A stretch of 64,000 nt of DNA from Azospirillum oryzae. Lineage in GTDB: Bacteria; Pseudomonadota; Alphaproteobacteria; Azospirillales; Azospirillaceae. Positions 16,244 through 23,731 of this stretch are shown here, one piece after another. Below the pieces are notes generated by a model. It did not search any database and was not told the origin of the DNA. It worked only from the letters and a program-made list of their open reading frames with translations. Where the stretch lies: contig NZ_VTTM01000008.1 in assembly GCF_008364795.1 (NCBI RefSeq), forward strand, positions 124,001 to 188,000, given 5' to 3'. Position 1 is the first letter of the stretch. Every line of letters begins with the position of its first letter. The position numbers and the translations under genes were made by a program.

Positions 16244-18351
16244 GGGTCCTGATCGTAACCGCGGAAATCGGCGAAGGTTCAGGAGGGCCGTTTCACGAAA
16301 CCCTTTCGAACATCGGGCTTCTGGCCTGCGCTCTGAAGGAGGCGGGACACCGGGTTTTCTGTCTCGACCTTGGACATGGGGCCGATGCATCGGAAATTGT
16401 GGCGCGGACCGTCCGCGCCACAATGCCCGATATCTGCACCATCGCTGCCGAACTGCCGACGCTTCTCACCCGGAGTATCTTCCGGACGGCTCGGCAGGTC
16501 AGGCCCGGCATCGTCGGGATCGCCCGGTCAGACGGAGTCATGACAGGCGTTTCCGATCCTGACGGGCCGGATATCGAAGTCGTTGGCGTGGGTGAAGACG
16601 CCTTTATCCGGCTTTGCGACGCTTTGGCCCAGAACCAGGATCCGTCGGGCGTCCCCGACATCGTCTGTAGGGACGGGAATGGCCGAGTCCGGCGCACACC
16701 GCCACGCTCGACCGTCACCCGGCTGATGTACGACGTTGTGTCGAAAGGGACATCGGAGTCCGGCGAGGACTTGAATGGCCTGGACGCCCATGTCCATCGG
16801 ACCGTGACTGCCCAATGGGCGCCGCGCGACGAAGCGGCAGCCCTGGATTTTGTGCGTGACCATCTTCCGGGCGGCCGGATCATGATCTATGGAGCCGGCA
16901 CCCACACGGCGCGCCTGCTCGATGTCCTCGCCGACCGGCCAGACGTCACTGTCCTGGCCGTACTCGACCGCAACGCTTCCGGCACGGGAACCTTCCGCAG
17001 CCATCCGCTGCTTCCCCCCTTGGCAGCGCGGCAGGCCGATGTGGATCATGTCGTCGTTGCCCATCCGGTCTGGGAACTGGACATGGTCGAGGCATTGTTG
17101 CGCCACGGCGTGCCGTTGGAACGATTGTTCCAGGTTTATTCCAGCCCTGCCTATCTCGCCCGGGTGCTCATCCGATCGGTCGCCACCGCGCTTGCGACGC
17201 TGGATGGCGGGATCCGGAACCTGGTCATCGGACCGGCGAAATGGAGCATCGTTTCGGATGCCGAATTGGCCGAAGCGCTTCCTCCCGACCAGACGGTCAA
17301 GCTGCATTTCGACCCGACCGACCCTTTCGTCGCCAGCCGGACCTACCGCACCATCGACCTTCGGCATTCCTATGCCCTGCTGGACGCCGTGATCCGGCAT
17401 GTTCGTCCGGCAACGATCTATCTGCGGACTCATGTCGGAAGCAACTTGCTGGGCTACGTCATCCGCCGGATGGCCCCGCAAGCCCGACTGATCCATGAGC
17501 TGTACGATTTCGCCAGCCTGCTGAGCGACCAGATGCTTTTCGGCTGGATGGAACGGTCGCCGGAAGCGGTCGCCGCATGCAGAGCGACCGAACGGCACAG
17601 CATGCGCCACAGCGACCTGATCGTTTCCAAGCGCGCCGGCCCGTCCTGGCAGCCTTTTCTAGAGCGGTTTACCGCACCGTATCGCGTCTTCTATGCCGGC
17701 AAGGCGGCTCAGCCACCATCACGTCCCCCTCCTTCGCCGGGACGTCCCATCCGCATTCTCTATGCCGGCATTCTGCCGAGGCCGGAGCTTTTGGATGTCA
17801 GCCTCTGCGACTACAACTTCCTTCCCCTGCTGGAAGCGCTCGCGGCGACCGGCCGCTTCGAGATTGCGCTTTACAATTACCTTCATGAGGGGAGCGCCAT
17901 GGACTATCTGTTCAGTGGCTATCTGGAGCGCTTTTCCACCCCCGCTCTGCGCTATCACCGCTGTGTCGCCTATGAGGCATTGGTCGAACTGGCCGGTCAG
18001 TTCGATTATGGCTGGCTTTACCGCGATGCCACGCAGGAAGACAATCCGGACGCCCGCATCATCGTCGGTCAGCGTTTCACCGGCTACGTCTTCGCCGGCT
18101 TGCCGCAGATCCTGGATGAGGGGTGGGAAAGTATGGCCGATCTGGTTCGGCGCCATGGCGCGGGCCTTGTCGTCTCGCATGCGGACCAACACCGGCTTGC
18201 CGACATCATAACCGCCGCCGATCACGCGGCACTGGCGGCCGGAGCCCAGCACCTGCGGGAAGCGATGATCGAGCATAACCAGGCCGTTCTGCACGATATC
18301 GCCGGACTGGCTGCACCGGCGGTCAGGGACGACGGCGACGGACGTCCCTGA
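16240..18351 (+). CDS. Chimera: B12-type domain without radical SAM, YGAG module, GT-B-like domain
   Basis: 703 residues from ATG 16240 (an in-frame ATG at 16219 is also possible). Residues 1-150 align with the B12-binding-like N-terminus of the preceding protein (MRVLIV, GLLACALKEAGHRVF, PDICTIAAELP, VGVGEDAFIRLCDAL), but no radical SAM cysteine motif follows. The YGAG module comes at residues 200-310 (GRIMIYGAGTHTARLLD, LDRNAS) and a GT-B-like half follows, with ARLIHELYDF, IVSKRAG and GYVFAGLPQILDEGWESMADLVRRHGAGL. So it joins parts found separately in both upstream neighbours. I infer a glycosyltransferase whose N-terminal domain is scaffold or relic. It lies 64 bases after the preceding stop and ends 10 bases before the convergent KAS III gene. 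Confidence 0.75.
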   Translation: MRVLIVTAEIGEGSGGPFHETLSNIGLLACALKEAGHRVFCLDLGHGADASEIVARTVRATMPDICTIAAELPTLLTRSIFRTARQVRPGIVGIARSDGVMTGVSDPDGPDIEVVGVGEDAFIRLCDALAQNQDPSGVPDIVCRDGNGRVRRTPPRSTVTRLMYDVVSKGTSESGEDLNGLDAHVHRTVTAQWAPRDEAAALDFVRDHLPGGRIMIYGAGTHTARLLDVLADRPDVTVLAVLDRNASGTGTFRSHPLLPPLAARQADVDHVVVAHPVWELDMVEALLRHGVPLERLFQVYSSPAYLARVLIRSVATALATLDGGIRNLVIGPAKWSIVSDAELAEALPPDQTVKLHFDPTDPFVASRTYRTIDLRHSYALLDAVIRHVRPATIYLRTHVGSNLLGYVIRRMAPQARLIHELYDFASLLSDQMLFGWMERSPEAVAACRATERHSMRHSDLIVSKRAGPSWQPFLERFTAPYRVFYAGKAAQPPSRPPPSPGRPIRILYAGILPRPELLDVSLCDYNFLPLLEALAATGRFEIALYNYLHEGSAMDYLFSGYLERFSTPALRYHRCVAYEALVELAGQFDYGWLYRDATQEDNPDARIIVGQRFTGYVFAGLPQILDEGWESMADLVRRHGAGLVVSHADQHRLADIITAADHAALAAGAQHLREAMIEHNQAVLHDIAGLAAPAVRDDGDGRP

Positions 18352-18361
18352 CCGCCGTGCA

Positions 18362-19456
18362 TCACACCGCCAGCACCGGATAGCCCTCCGGCAAATCCAC
18401 CACCTGTGGCTCCGGCATCGGCCCCAGCTCCGCCACCATCGCGCCCCAGGACCAGCCCACGCCGAAGCCGGCCATCAGCGTCTTCACCGGCCCGGCTGCC
18501 ACTTGCGCGCCCATGCTGTGGCAGATCGCCAGCGGGATGGAGGCGGAGCTGGTGTTGCCGAAGCCCTGCATGTCGATGACAAACCTCTCCGCCGGCGCTT
18601 TCACGCGCTTGCGCAGATGCTCCAGCATGAAGGCGTTGGCCTGGTGCAGGACGAAGCGGTCGATGCCGTCGACGTCGGTGCCGGCATGCTCCATCGCCTC
18701 GCGCAGCAGCGGCGGCACGGCGCGGAGCGTGAAGGAGAACACCTCCGCCCCGTTCAGCGTCAGGCGGGAATCGCGCTCCAGTTGGGCGGCGGCTTCCTCG
18801 TCGGCGATCCGGCCGGCGGTGCCGACCGGCGGGATCAGGCAATGGCGCTTGCCGCCGGCCTTGACGAAGATGTGTGGCGCGCCGGCGCCGTCGGTGCCGA
18901 TCACCACCGGGATGGGCGGGGCGGCAGCGTCGACCTCCAGCGCCGTCGCCGATCCGGCATCGCCGAACAGGGGCAGGGTGGCGCGGTCCTCCGGGTGCAG
19001 GTGGCGGGTCGGGTTGTCGCCGCACAGCACCAGCGCCCGTTTGGCCGAGGATCCGCCCAGCAGCTTCGCCGCGATCCACAGACCGTAGACATAGCCGGAG
19101 CAGCCCAGCGGCACGTCGAAGGCAGCGGCGCTGGTCGGCAGCCCCAGCCGGTGCTGCATGATGCAGGCGGTCGCCGGCAACACATAGTCGGCGTCCTGCG
19201 AGACGAAGACCAGAACCTCCACCGTCGCCGGATCCCAGTCCAGTTGCTGCATCAGCCCTTCCGCCGCGGCGAGGCAGAGGTCCGACGCGCAATAGGGCGG
19301 CAGCAGCACCCGGCGTTCCTGCACGCCGATGGTGGCGGCCAGCTTCTTCGCCTCCTCCACCGTGAACATGCCCGGATTTTCGACGAAGGAATGGCGCTGG
19401 GGCGGCACCACCGCGCGCAGGCCGGCGATCCGGATGCCGTCGATGATGGCTTTCAT
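18362..19456 (-). CDS. 3-oxoacyl-ACP synthase III-like (KAS III) enzyme
   Basis: 364 residues with the full thiolase-fold triad: C119 in DVPLGCSGYVYGL, H271 in VLHQANAF and N301 in GFGNTSSASIP. It should therefore catalyse decarboxylative condensation, or acyl transfer, with an acyl-CoA and an acyl-ACP. The sequence is nearer to the specialised KAS III/FabH-like branch than to housekeeping FabH, but the starter is unknown. ATG 19456 is preceded by AGGACAGG; an upstream in-frame ATG at 19573 adds residues unlike the family. A broken short copy of the gene lies at 21722-21863. Its place at the island border suggests it supplies an acyl group for modification of the island's product. Confidence 0.85.
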   Translation of the reverse strand: MKAIIDGIRIAGLRAVVPPQRHSFVENPGMFTVEEAKKLAATIGVQERRVLLPPYCASDLCLAAAEGLMQQLDWDPATVEVLVFVSQDADYVLPATACIMQHRLGLPTSAAAFDVPLGCSGYVYGLWIAAKLLGGSSAKRALVLCGDNPTRHLHPEDRATLPLFGDAGSATALEVDAAAPPIPVVIGTDGAGAPHIFVKAGGKRHCLIPPVGTAGRIADEEAAAQLERDSRLTLNGAEVFSFTLRAVPPLLREAMEHAGTDVDGIDRFVLHQANAFMLEHLRKRVKAPAERFVIDMQGFGNTSSASIPLAICHSMGAQVAAGPVKTLMAGFGVGWSWGAMVAELGPMPEPQVVDLPEGYPVLAV

Positions 19457-19624
19457 GGCTGTCCTGTCCTTCGCGTGTTCACGGCCCGGCGGGGGCCTCT
19501 TCGGAAATACGGTGGCCGGCACCATAGCGCAGAGTGGCGCCGGATTGGTTTCCAGATCCTTGATTCCGGACAATGGAGGAGGGCGTGACCGGTTTATGAG
19601 TGGCTTTCGTATGATCCTGAAGGA

Positions 19625-20080
19625 TTATCGATGAAACCGCGGTGAGACTCGCAATACTGTTGTTCCGCGGCCACCGGACAACTCCACCCGCGTCACCACC
19701 GGGTGGATGATAGGGAGATCGATAAGATCGTAACGGTGCCGGCAGCACTGGGCCGTCGCCCTTACAGCCGTCCCGCAATAGGGGCAGACCTCGGCCAGAC
19801 GCCGCTCCGTCTTGTCCGGCTCCTCGCTCAGCGGATGCGACACACCGGAGCGGGATGCCCGCGGCTTGCGCCGACACTTGGCCGCTGCCTTCGAACTGGG
19901 GCGGCCGGGACCGTCCTGCGATGGCGGGGTGTGGGAATTCGACGACGTCTTGCGCGGCTTGCCGACCAGGGCCTCAAGTTCCGTGATCCGAGCGGCCAAT
20001 CGCTCGATCAACGCCGCCTGCTCCAAAAGCAGGGCGTCTTTTTCGGCATCACTCAGGCCGTAGTGCGGCGGTTTCTCCAT
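19625..20080 (-). pseudogene. IS66-family transposase fragment
   Basis: 151 residues matching the N-terminal part of IS66 transposases: a coiled-coil LLLEQAALIERLAARITELEALVGKPRKTSSNS, the TPPSQDGPGR linker, then the CPYCGTAVRA...CCRHRYDLIDLP zinc-binding stretch and HPVVTRVEL. Full-length proteins have about 500 residues and carry the DDE catalytic core after this point; here the match ends after VELSGG and the frame closes soon after. No terminal repeats or accessory IS66 genes are seen. The remnant is an inactive scar that marks past insertion between the KAS III gene and the next methyltransferase. Confidence 0.85.
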
Positions 20081-20617
20081 CCAAACGTTGAATCATATTC
20101 AACGAGGTGGCGCAATCTATTTCACCAGCCCCATGAGCAGTTACGTACACCTTCGACCGGACAAGGGGAAGGAAGCAATCTTTACGACTGGAATTCTGTT
20201 ATCAGTCAGTCAATACTCCAGATCCACGACATATCAGATCGTCGCGCCAGCATCGAACATGACGGGAATTCGGGTAAAGACCCTGTACATGTATATAATC
20301 ATGGCCGGGGCTTGTGCACTGTACGCGGATACTTGTGCCCCGCCATCCCCCCCCTGGATACCACAAAGCAACCCATCGCGTTCAACTCAGCGACGAGCAT
20401 CGCTGACAATGTGACCAATTTCGTTCTGCCGTATCCGTTGTTCGTGCCGGCTGGGCTCGGCATCCGGTTCACCCGTGCCATCAGCGGGACATCGAGCATG
20501 GGATACTATATGACCTATGATACCGGACCCGATTGGCGGGGACGGCGCGGGCACCCGCCGGGGCCTATCCGAAGGTGGCGCGCCCGATCCTCCGATCTCC
20601 AGCATATGGGAGTGATG
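20081..20617. other. Lower-GC gap with a possible coding remnant
   Basis: About 540 bases without a clear intact gene between the IS66 scar and the methyltransferase. The first 260 bases are less GC-rich than the surroundings. On the plus strand, roughly 20350-20535, an open frame reads like a real C-terminal domain (VTNFVLPYPLFVPAGLGIRF...TSSMGYYMTYD), similar in style to ends of phage- or surface-type structural proteins, with no start codon of its own. The frame happens to run into the methyltransferase gene. Promoter elements for that gene must lie here but none is obvious. Confidence 0.35.
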
Positions 20618-21697
20618 ATGTCTCGCGCGGCGGATGGCGTCGGCTTTTACGAACGCTTCTTCAAGGGCGAAACCTTCCTGTCCCCGGGACGGACCTCCGT
20701 ATATTCCGGAAAAGCCTATCTCCGCGGGATGGGCATCGACGATCCCGCCCTTTTCGCCGGACGCAGGGTTCTAGAGATCGGGGCGGGGCGGGGGCGGGTG
20801 ACGCTCCAGCTCGAGGAACACGGTATGCTGGCCAGTACGACGGAATATGTCGTCGTCGAGCCGACATCGGCGATCGACCGCATCGCCGAAGCCTTGCCGC
20901 CGGGGCGCGCGACATTGGTACGGAGCCCGCTCGAAGGTCTGCGGGAAAGGCTCCAGCCGGCGTCGTTCGACACCATCCTCTGCCTGGGCGTCATGCCCCA
21001 TCTGGATGAATCGTTGCGGCGATCCTTCGAAGCCGTCGCCCATTTCCTACGCCCCGGAGGAGCGGTGATGGTCAACGCCTTCTTCAACGGCGACCGTCTG
21101 CGCCTATCGCAGGAACTGCGTCGGTACACCGTGGGGCATCCGGCCCGGACCTCGGCGGCCGCCCTGGGGCAGACCCTGTTGCAGAAGGCCTCCTACGGCC
21201 TGCATTTCGGAGCCCCGCGACTCTGGTACCATCGGCATTTCCCATTCAGTTTCCAGAAATCGTTCCGCGGGATTTTCGATCAGTGTCGTGAGTATTTTGG
21301 CGTCCCCAACTACGACATTTCTTTATCTTATGAGGACTACATCGAAGCGATGGCTTCCGCCGGATTGGGGCTGGCCGAACTCTACCCGACGTCGTTGTCC
21401 CTGAAGGCGGTCAAGGGGGCCGCGACCTGTCGACTGGGCGGCATCCGGCCCGGCGCGACGGTCGCGGTGGTCGGCCGCGATTGGCGCGGGCGGGCGATGG
21501 CGCGGCGGCTGGGACTGAGGGAGGCTTCCCTAAAGGCGACGCCGGAGGAGGCCGTCGGCCACGATCAGGTCGTCATCGCCTACGACTACACCCGCGGCCC
21601 TTCCTACATTGATGCGGTGTCGGTTCTGGTCGATCATGGATACCGGTTGGGGGAAACGGTCTTCATCCACCAGATGCTCGGGCCGTCCAAAGCGTGA
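20618..21697 (+). CDS. Class I methyltransferase with C-terminal Rossmann-like domain
   Basis: 359 residues. The SAM-binding motif is clear (VLEIGAGRGRVTLQL, about residues 52-66) with an acidic VVEPTSAIDR second strand and FDTILCLGVMPHL motif IV. After residue 275 a second small domain (ATVAVVGRDWRGRAMARRLG, then DQVVIAYDYTRGPSYIDAVSVL) resembles, weakly, the YGAG-type module of the left-hand island. Of three close ATGs (20606, 20615, 20618) I take 20618, because GGGAG (20608-20612) sits five bases upstream. The substrate is unknown; sugar or lipid O- or C-methylation is plausible from context. It is isolated between mobile-element scars, so horizontal acquisition is likely. Confidence 0.75.
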   Translation: MSRAADGVGFYERFFKGETFLSPGRTSVYSGKAYLRGMGIDDPALFAGRRVLEIGAGRGRVTLQLEEHGMLASTTEYVVVEPTSAIDRIAEALPPGRATLVRSPLEGLRERLQPASFDTILCLGVMPHLDESLRRSFEAVAHFLRPGGAVMVNAFFNGDRLRLSQELRRYTVGHPARTSAAALGQTLLQKASYGLHFGAPRLWYHRHFPFSFQKSFRGIFDQCREYFGVPNYDISLSYEDYIEAMASAGLGLAELYPTSLSLKAVKGAATCRLGGIRPGATVAVVGRDWRGRAMARRLGLREASLKATPEEAVGHDQVVIAYDYTRGPSYIDAVSVLVDHGYRLGETVFIHQMLGPSKA

Positions 21698-21721
21698 CGT
21701 CGCTCCGTCAGATGTCGGCCT

Positions 21722-21863
21722 CCATAGCAGCACCAGCGCGTAGCGGGCCGTCGATCCGCCCAGCGGCACGTCGAAGGCCGCAGCACCAGTCGGTAAACCC
21801 GGCCGGTGCGGCATGATGCAGGCGGTCGCGGGGAGCACGTAATCGGCATCCTGCGAAACGAAG
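21722..21863 (-). pseudogene. Broken fragment of a KAS III gene
   Basis: On the minus strand the frame reads VSQDADYVLPATACIMPH...GLPTGAAAFDVPLGG and then jumps to STARYALVL, matching residues about 85-145 of the KAS III protein encoded at 18362-19456 but lacking the catalytic-Cys loop (CSGYVYGL and following). Nucleotide similarity is also high. It is therefore a truncated, internally deleted duplicate, probably left by recombination that brought the intervening methyltransferase. It cannot encode an active enzyme. Confidence 0.8.
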
Positions 21864-21902
21864 TTGGTTTCCGGAAGATCGATTGTGGAGATGGCCCCGC
21901 CG

Positions 21903-22213
21903 TCACCGACCCGGCTCCTTTGCGCCAGGTTCCCTTGCAGGGAGCTCCGGGATCAGGCCGACGGTCAGTCCGAAGGGCCGGGCCAGCCGCTCCAGCGTCG
22001 TCACCGTCGGGTTGGCGGCCCCGGTCTCCAATGCGAGACCTGCCGGGTGGTGAGGCCGAAGGTCCGCCCGAACTCCGCTTGGGTCATGCCGAAGCAGCGG
22101 CGCATGGCCCATACCCCTTCGGCCCAGGGCAGATCTCCCCCTTCGGCCGCCCGGAGCAGGCTGTGGCGTGCCTCCACCAGGTCCATTCGGCTGGGCGGCT
22201 TACGGCGCGGCAT
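21903..22213 (-). pseudogene. Frameshifted XRE-type HTH regulator
   Basis: Two overlapping minus-strand frames make one protein when joined. The first gives MPRRKPPSRMDLVEARHSL...RCFGMTQAEFGRTFGLTTRQVS, and a one-base deletion near 22033 is needed to continue as LETGAANPTVTTLERLARPFGLTVGLIP in the other frame. The joined product would be a small XRE-like HTH protein of about 100 residues like HigA-type antitoxins or transcription regulators. As it stands the first frame ends in a short aberrant tail (RPGPPTRR). The gene overlaps by 14 bases the end of an upstream gene remnant, as toxin-antitoxin pairs do. Confidence 0.7.
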
Positions 22214-22316
22214 CGCCGTCCTCTGGCCTGGTACCGCTTGCCGGCAGGGCCGCAAGTGCCGCAGCAAGCTCGCCGTAGGCGGCGAAGGCGCGGGCGATCA
22301 CCGGGTCCTTCGCGAA
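22200..22316 (-). pseudogene. C-terminal remnant of a gene upstream of the HTH regulator
   Basis: A minus-strand frame reads ELFAKDPVIARAFAAYGELAAAL...GDAAP and ends in TAA at 22200-22202, overlapping the HTH gene's ATG (22211-22213). It has no beginning because the TnpB-like sequence takes over near 22316. The position fits the toxin half of a toxin-antitoxin pair, but the short Ala-rich tail does not identify a family. I see it as the stump of a gene cut by the TnpB element. Confidence 0.4.
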
Positions 22317-23230
22317 GAGTTCTCCGCCGTCTCGACAAGGCGTTCTCCGCCTTCTTCCGTCGCCTGAAGGCGAAGGGCAAGGCCGGGTTCCCGCGCTTTC
22401 GCGCCAAGAGCCTGTTCGATAGCGCAGAGTTCCGGGTTGGCGATGGGGTGACGATCCGCAAATCCAAACGCCTTGGCATCACCGGCATTCCCGGCGAGAT
22501 CAAGGTCAATTGGCACCGTGACCTTCCTGCCGGCGTCAAGGTCGGCGCGGCCATTCTCTCCCGCTCCGCCGGGAGTTGGTTCGCCTGCTTTCAGGTCACG
22601 GTGCCGGACGGCAAGGTTCAGCAGCGCGACGGCACGTCGGTCGGCATCGATGTTGGCCTGTCCAGCCTGATTGCCACGTCGGACGGCGAGACGTTCGAAA
22701 CGCTGCCGTGGACGAAGCGTGCGGCTAAGAAGCAGCGCCGTCTCCAGAGGGCGCTTTCGCGATGCAAGCGGAACAGCAAGCGTCGCGCGAAGGTGCGGCG
22801 GAACCTTGCCCGTCACATCGCGGCCACGGCCAACCGCCGCCGCGACATCCTGCACAAACTGTCCCGCTCGCTTGTGGACCGCTACGCCTTCATTGCCTTG
22901 GAAGACCTGAGCGTTGACCGTCTGGCCCGGTCGATGTTCGCCAAGGCGGTTTACAACGCCGCGTGGGGCCAAATTCGATTGTTTCTCGAATACAAAGCTA
23001 CGAACGCTGGTGTTCGGGTGGAAGTCGTCGATCCGCGCGGAACCTCTCAGACCTGCCCGGAGTGCGGGGCCGTTGCCGCCAAAACGCTTTCCGACCGCAC
23101 GCACCACTGTGAGTGCGGATGCGTGCTGGATCGGAACCTTGCGGCGGCAAAGGTCATCCTGCAAAAGGCCGTCTCACGAATGGGGCCGGAACACGGCCTT
23201 GGGGCGCCAAGCGTGCCGGTTGCGGCGTAG
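22317..23230 (+). pseudogene. 5'-truncated TnpB (IS200/IS605 OrfB) gene
   Basis: About 304 residues matching TnpB from the middle of the wedge domain on: VLRRLDKAFSAFFRRLK.., then RuvC motif GIDVGLSSL with its Asp, FIALEDLSV with its Glu, the zinc ribbon CPECG...CECG and DRNLAAAKVI with the last Asp. The three RuvC acidic residues and the four zinc cysteines are intact. The first 80-90 residues of a normal TnpB are absent and no ATG with a ribosome site starts the frame; upstream codons run into sequence of the HTH locus. No TnpA is nearby. TnpB is an RNA-guided endonuclease; this copy is probably inactive. Confidence 0.85.
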
Positions 23231-23236
23231 CTTGCC

Positions 23237-23533
23237 TCAGAAGCTGCCTGCTTCGGCGGGCAGAGTTGTCACATCGACCCGGTCGCGCACCGACACCGTC
23301 CGCCAGTCGGTCACCGGCCGGCCAGCGGTAAACTCTGCATTGCCGAAGCTGATGAAATAGAAAGGGTCGTACCCAAGCCGGGTGGCCGAGCGGAGCCCGA
23401 CCCTGGTATCGGTGACCGCCAGATCGGCGGCATCATGCGAAGCACCGTGATGATGGACCTGGACAGTCAGGCTTGCACCGTCGCCCATGGCACCTTGCCT
23501 CAGAGAAGCATTCCACTTTAATGGATTGTTCAT
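23237..23533 (-). CDS. Hypothetical protein, possibly truncated
   Basis: A 98-residue minus-strand frame beginning MNNPLKWNASL, with a mostly polar sequence (VQVHHHGASHDAADLAVTDTRVG, later FYFISFGNAEF) that reads like protein rather than a shadow. No family is recognised. It ends at the boundary with the TnpB element, so the C-terminus may have been replaced. The remaining bases to 23731, before the SDR gene, hold nothing I can identify except that gene's presumed promoter. Confidence 0.3.
   Translation of the reverse strand: MNNPLKWNASLRQGAMGDGASLTVQVHHHGASHDAADLAVTDTRVGLRSATRLGYDPFYFISFGNAEFTAGRPVTDWRTVSVRDRVDVTTLPAEAGSF
23244..23263 (+). other. UUCG hairpin just after TnpB (possible omega RNA or element end)
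   Basis: Eight-base arms (CTGCCTGC and GCGGGCAG, one T-G pair) flank a TTCG tetraloop, starting 14 bases after the TnpB stop codon. In IS200/IS605 elements the 3' end of tnpB and the right end encode the omega RNA and form hairpins, so this is a candidate part of that scaffold or the right-end hairpin. A plain terminator is also possible. Confidence 0.4.
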
Positions 23534-23731
23534 ACAGGCTTTTTCGAATAAAATACGCCATTATAATAGCGTGCTTTGCCAAGGGGCCGGCATCGACGAC
23601 GCCGTTGCTGCCGATTGGGAAACGGGCGCAGCGCCCCGCACCAAAAGGCCGCAGCCCCGGACGCGCTGATGTCGGCCGGCCATCGTGCTATGGTCCCTGC
23701 CTCACACTCCACCGAACCGGATTTCCCTGCC

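Noticed and set aside
19703..20617. Very long N-terminal extension of the methyltransferase at 20618
   Set aside because: The open frame upstream runs antisense through the IS66 fragment and lacks domain features; GGGAG before 20618 gives a better start.
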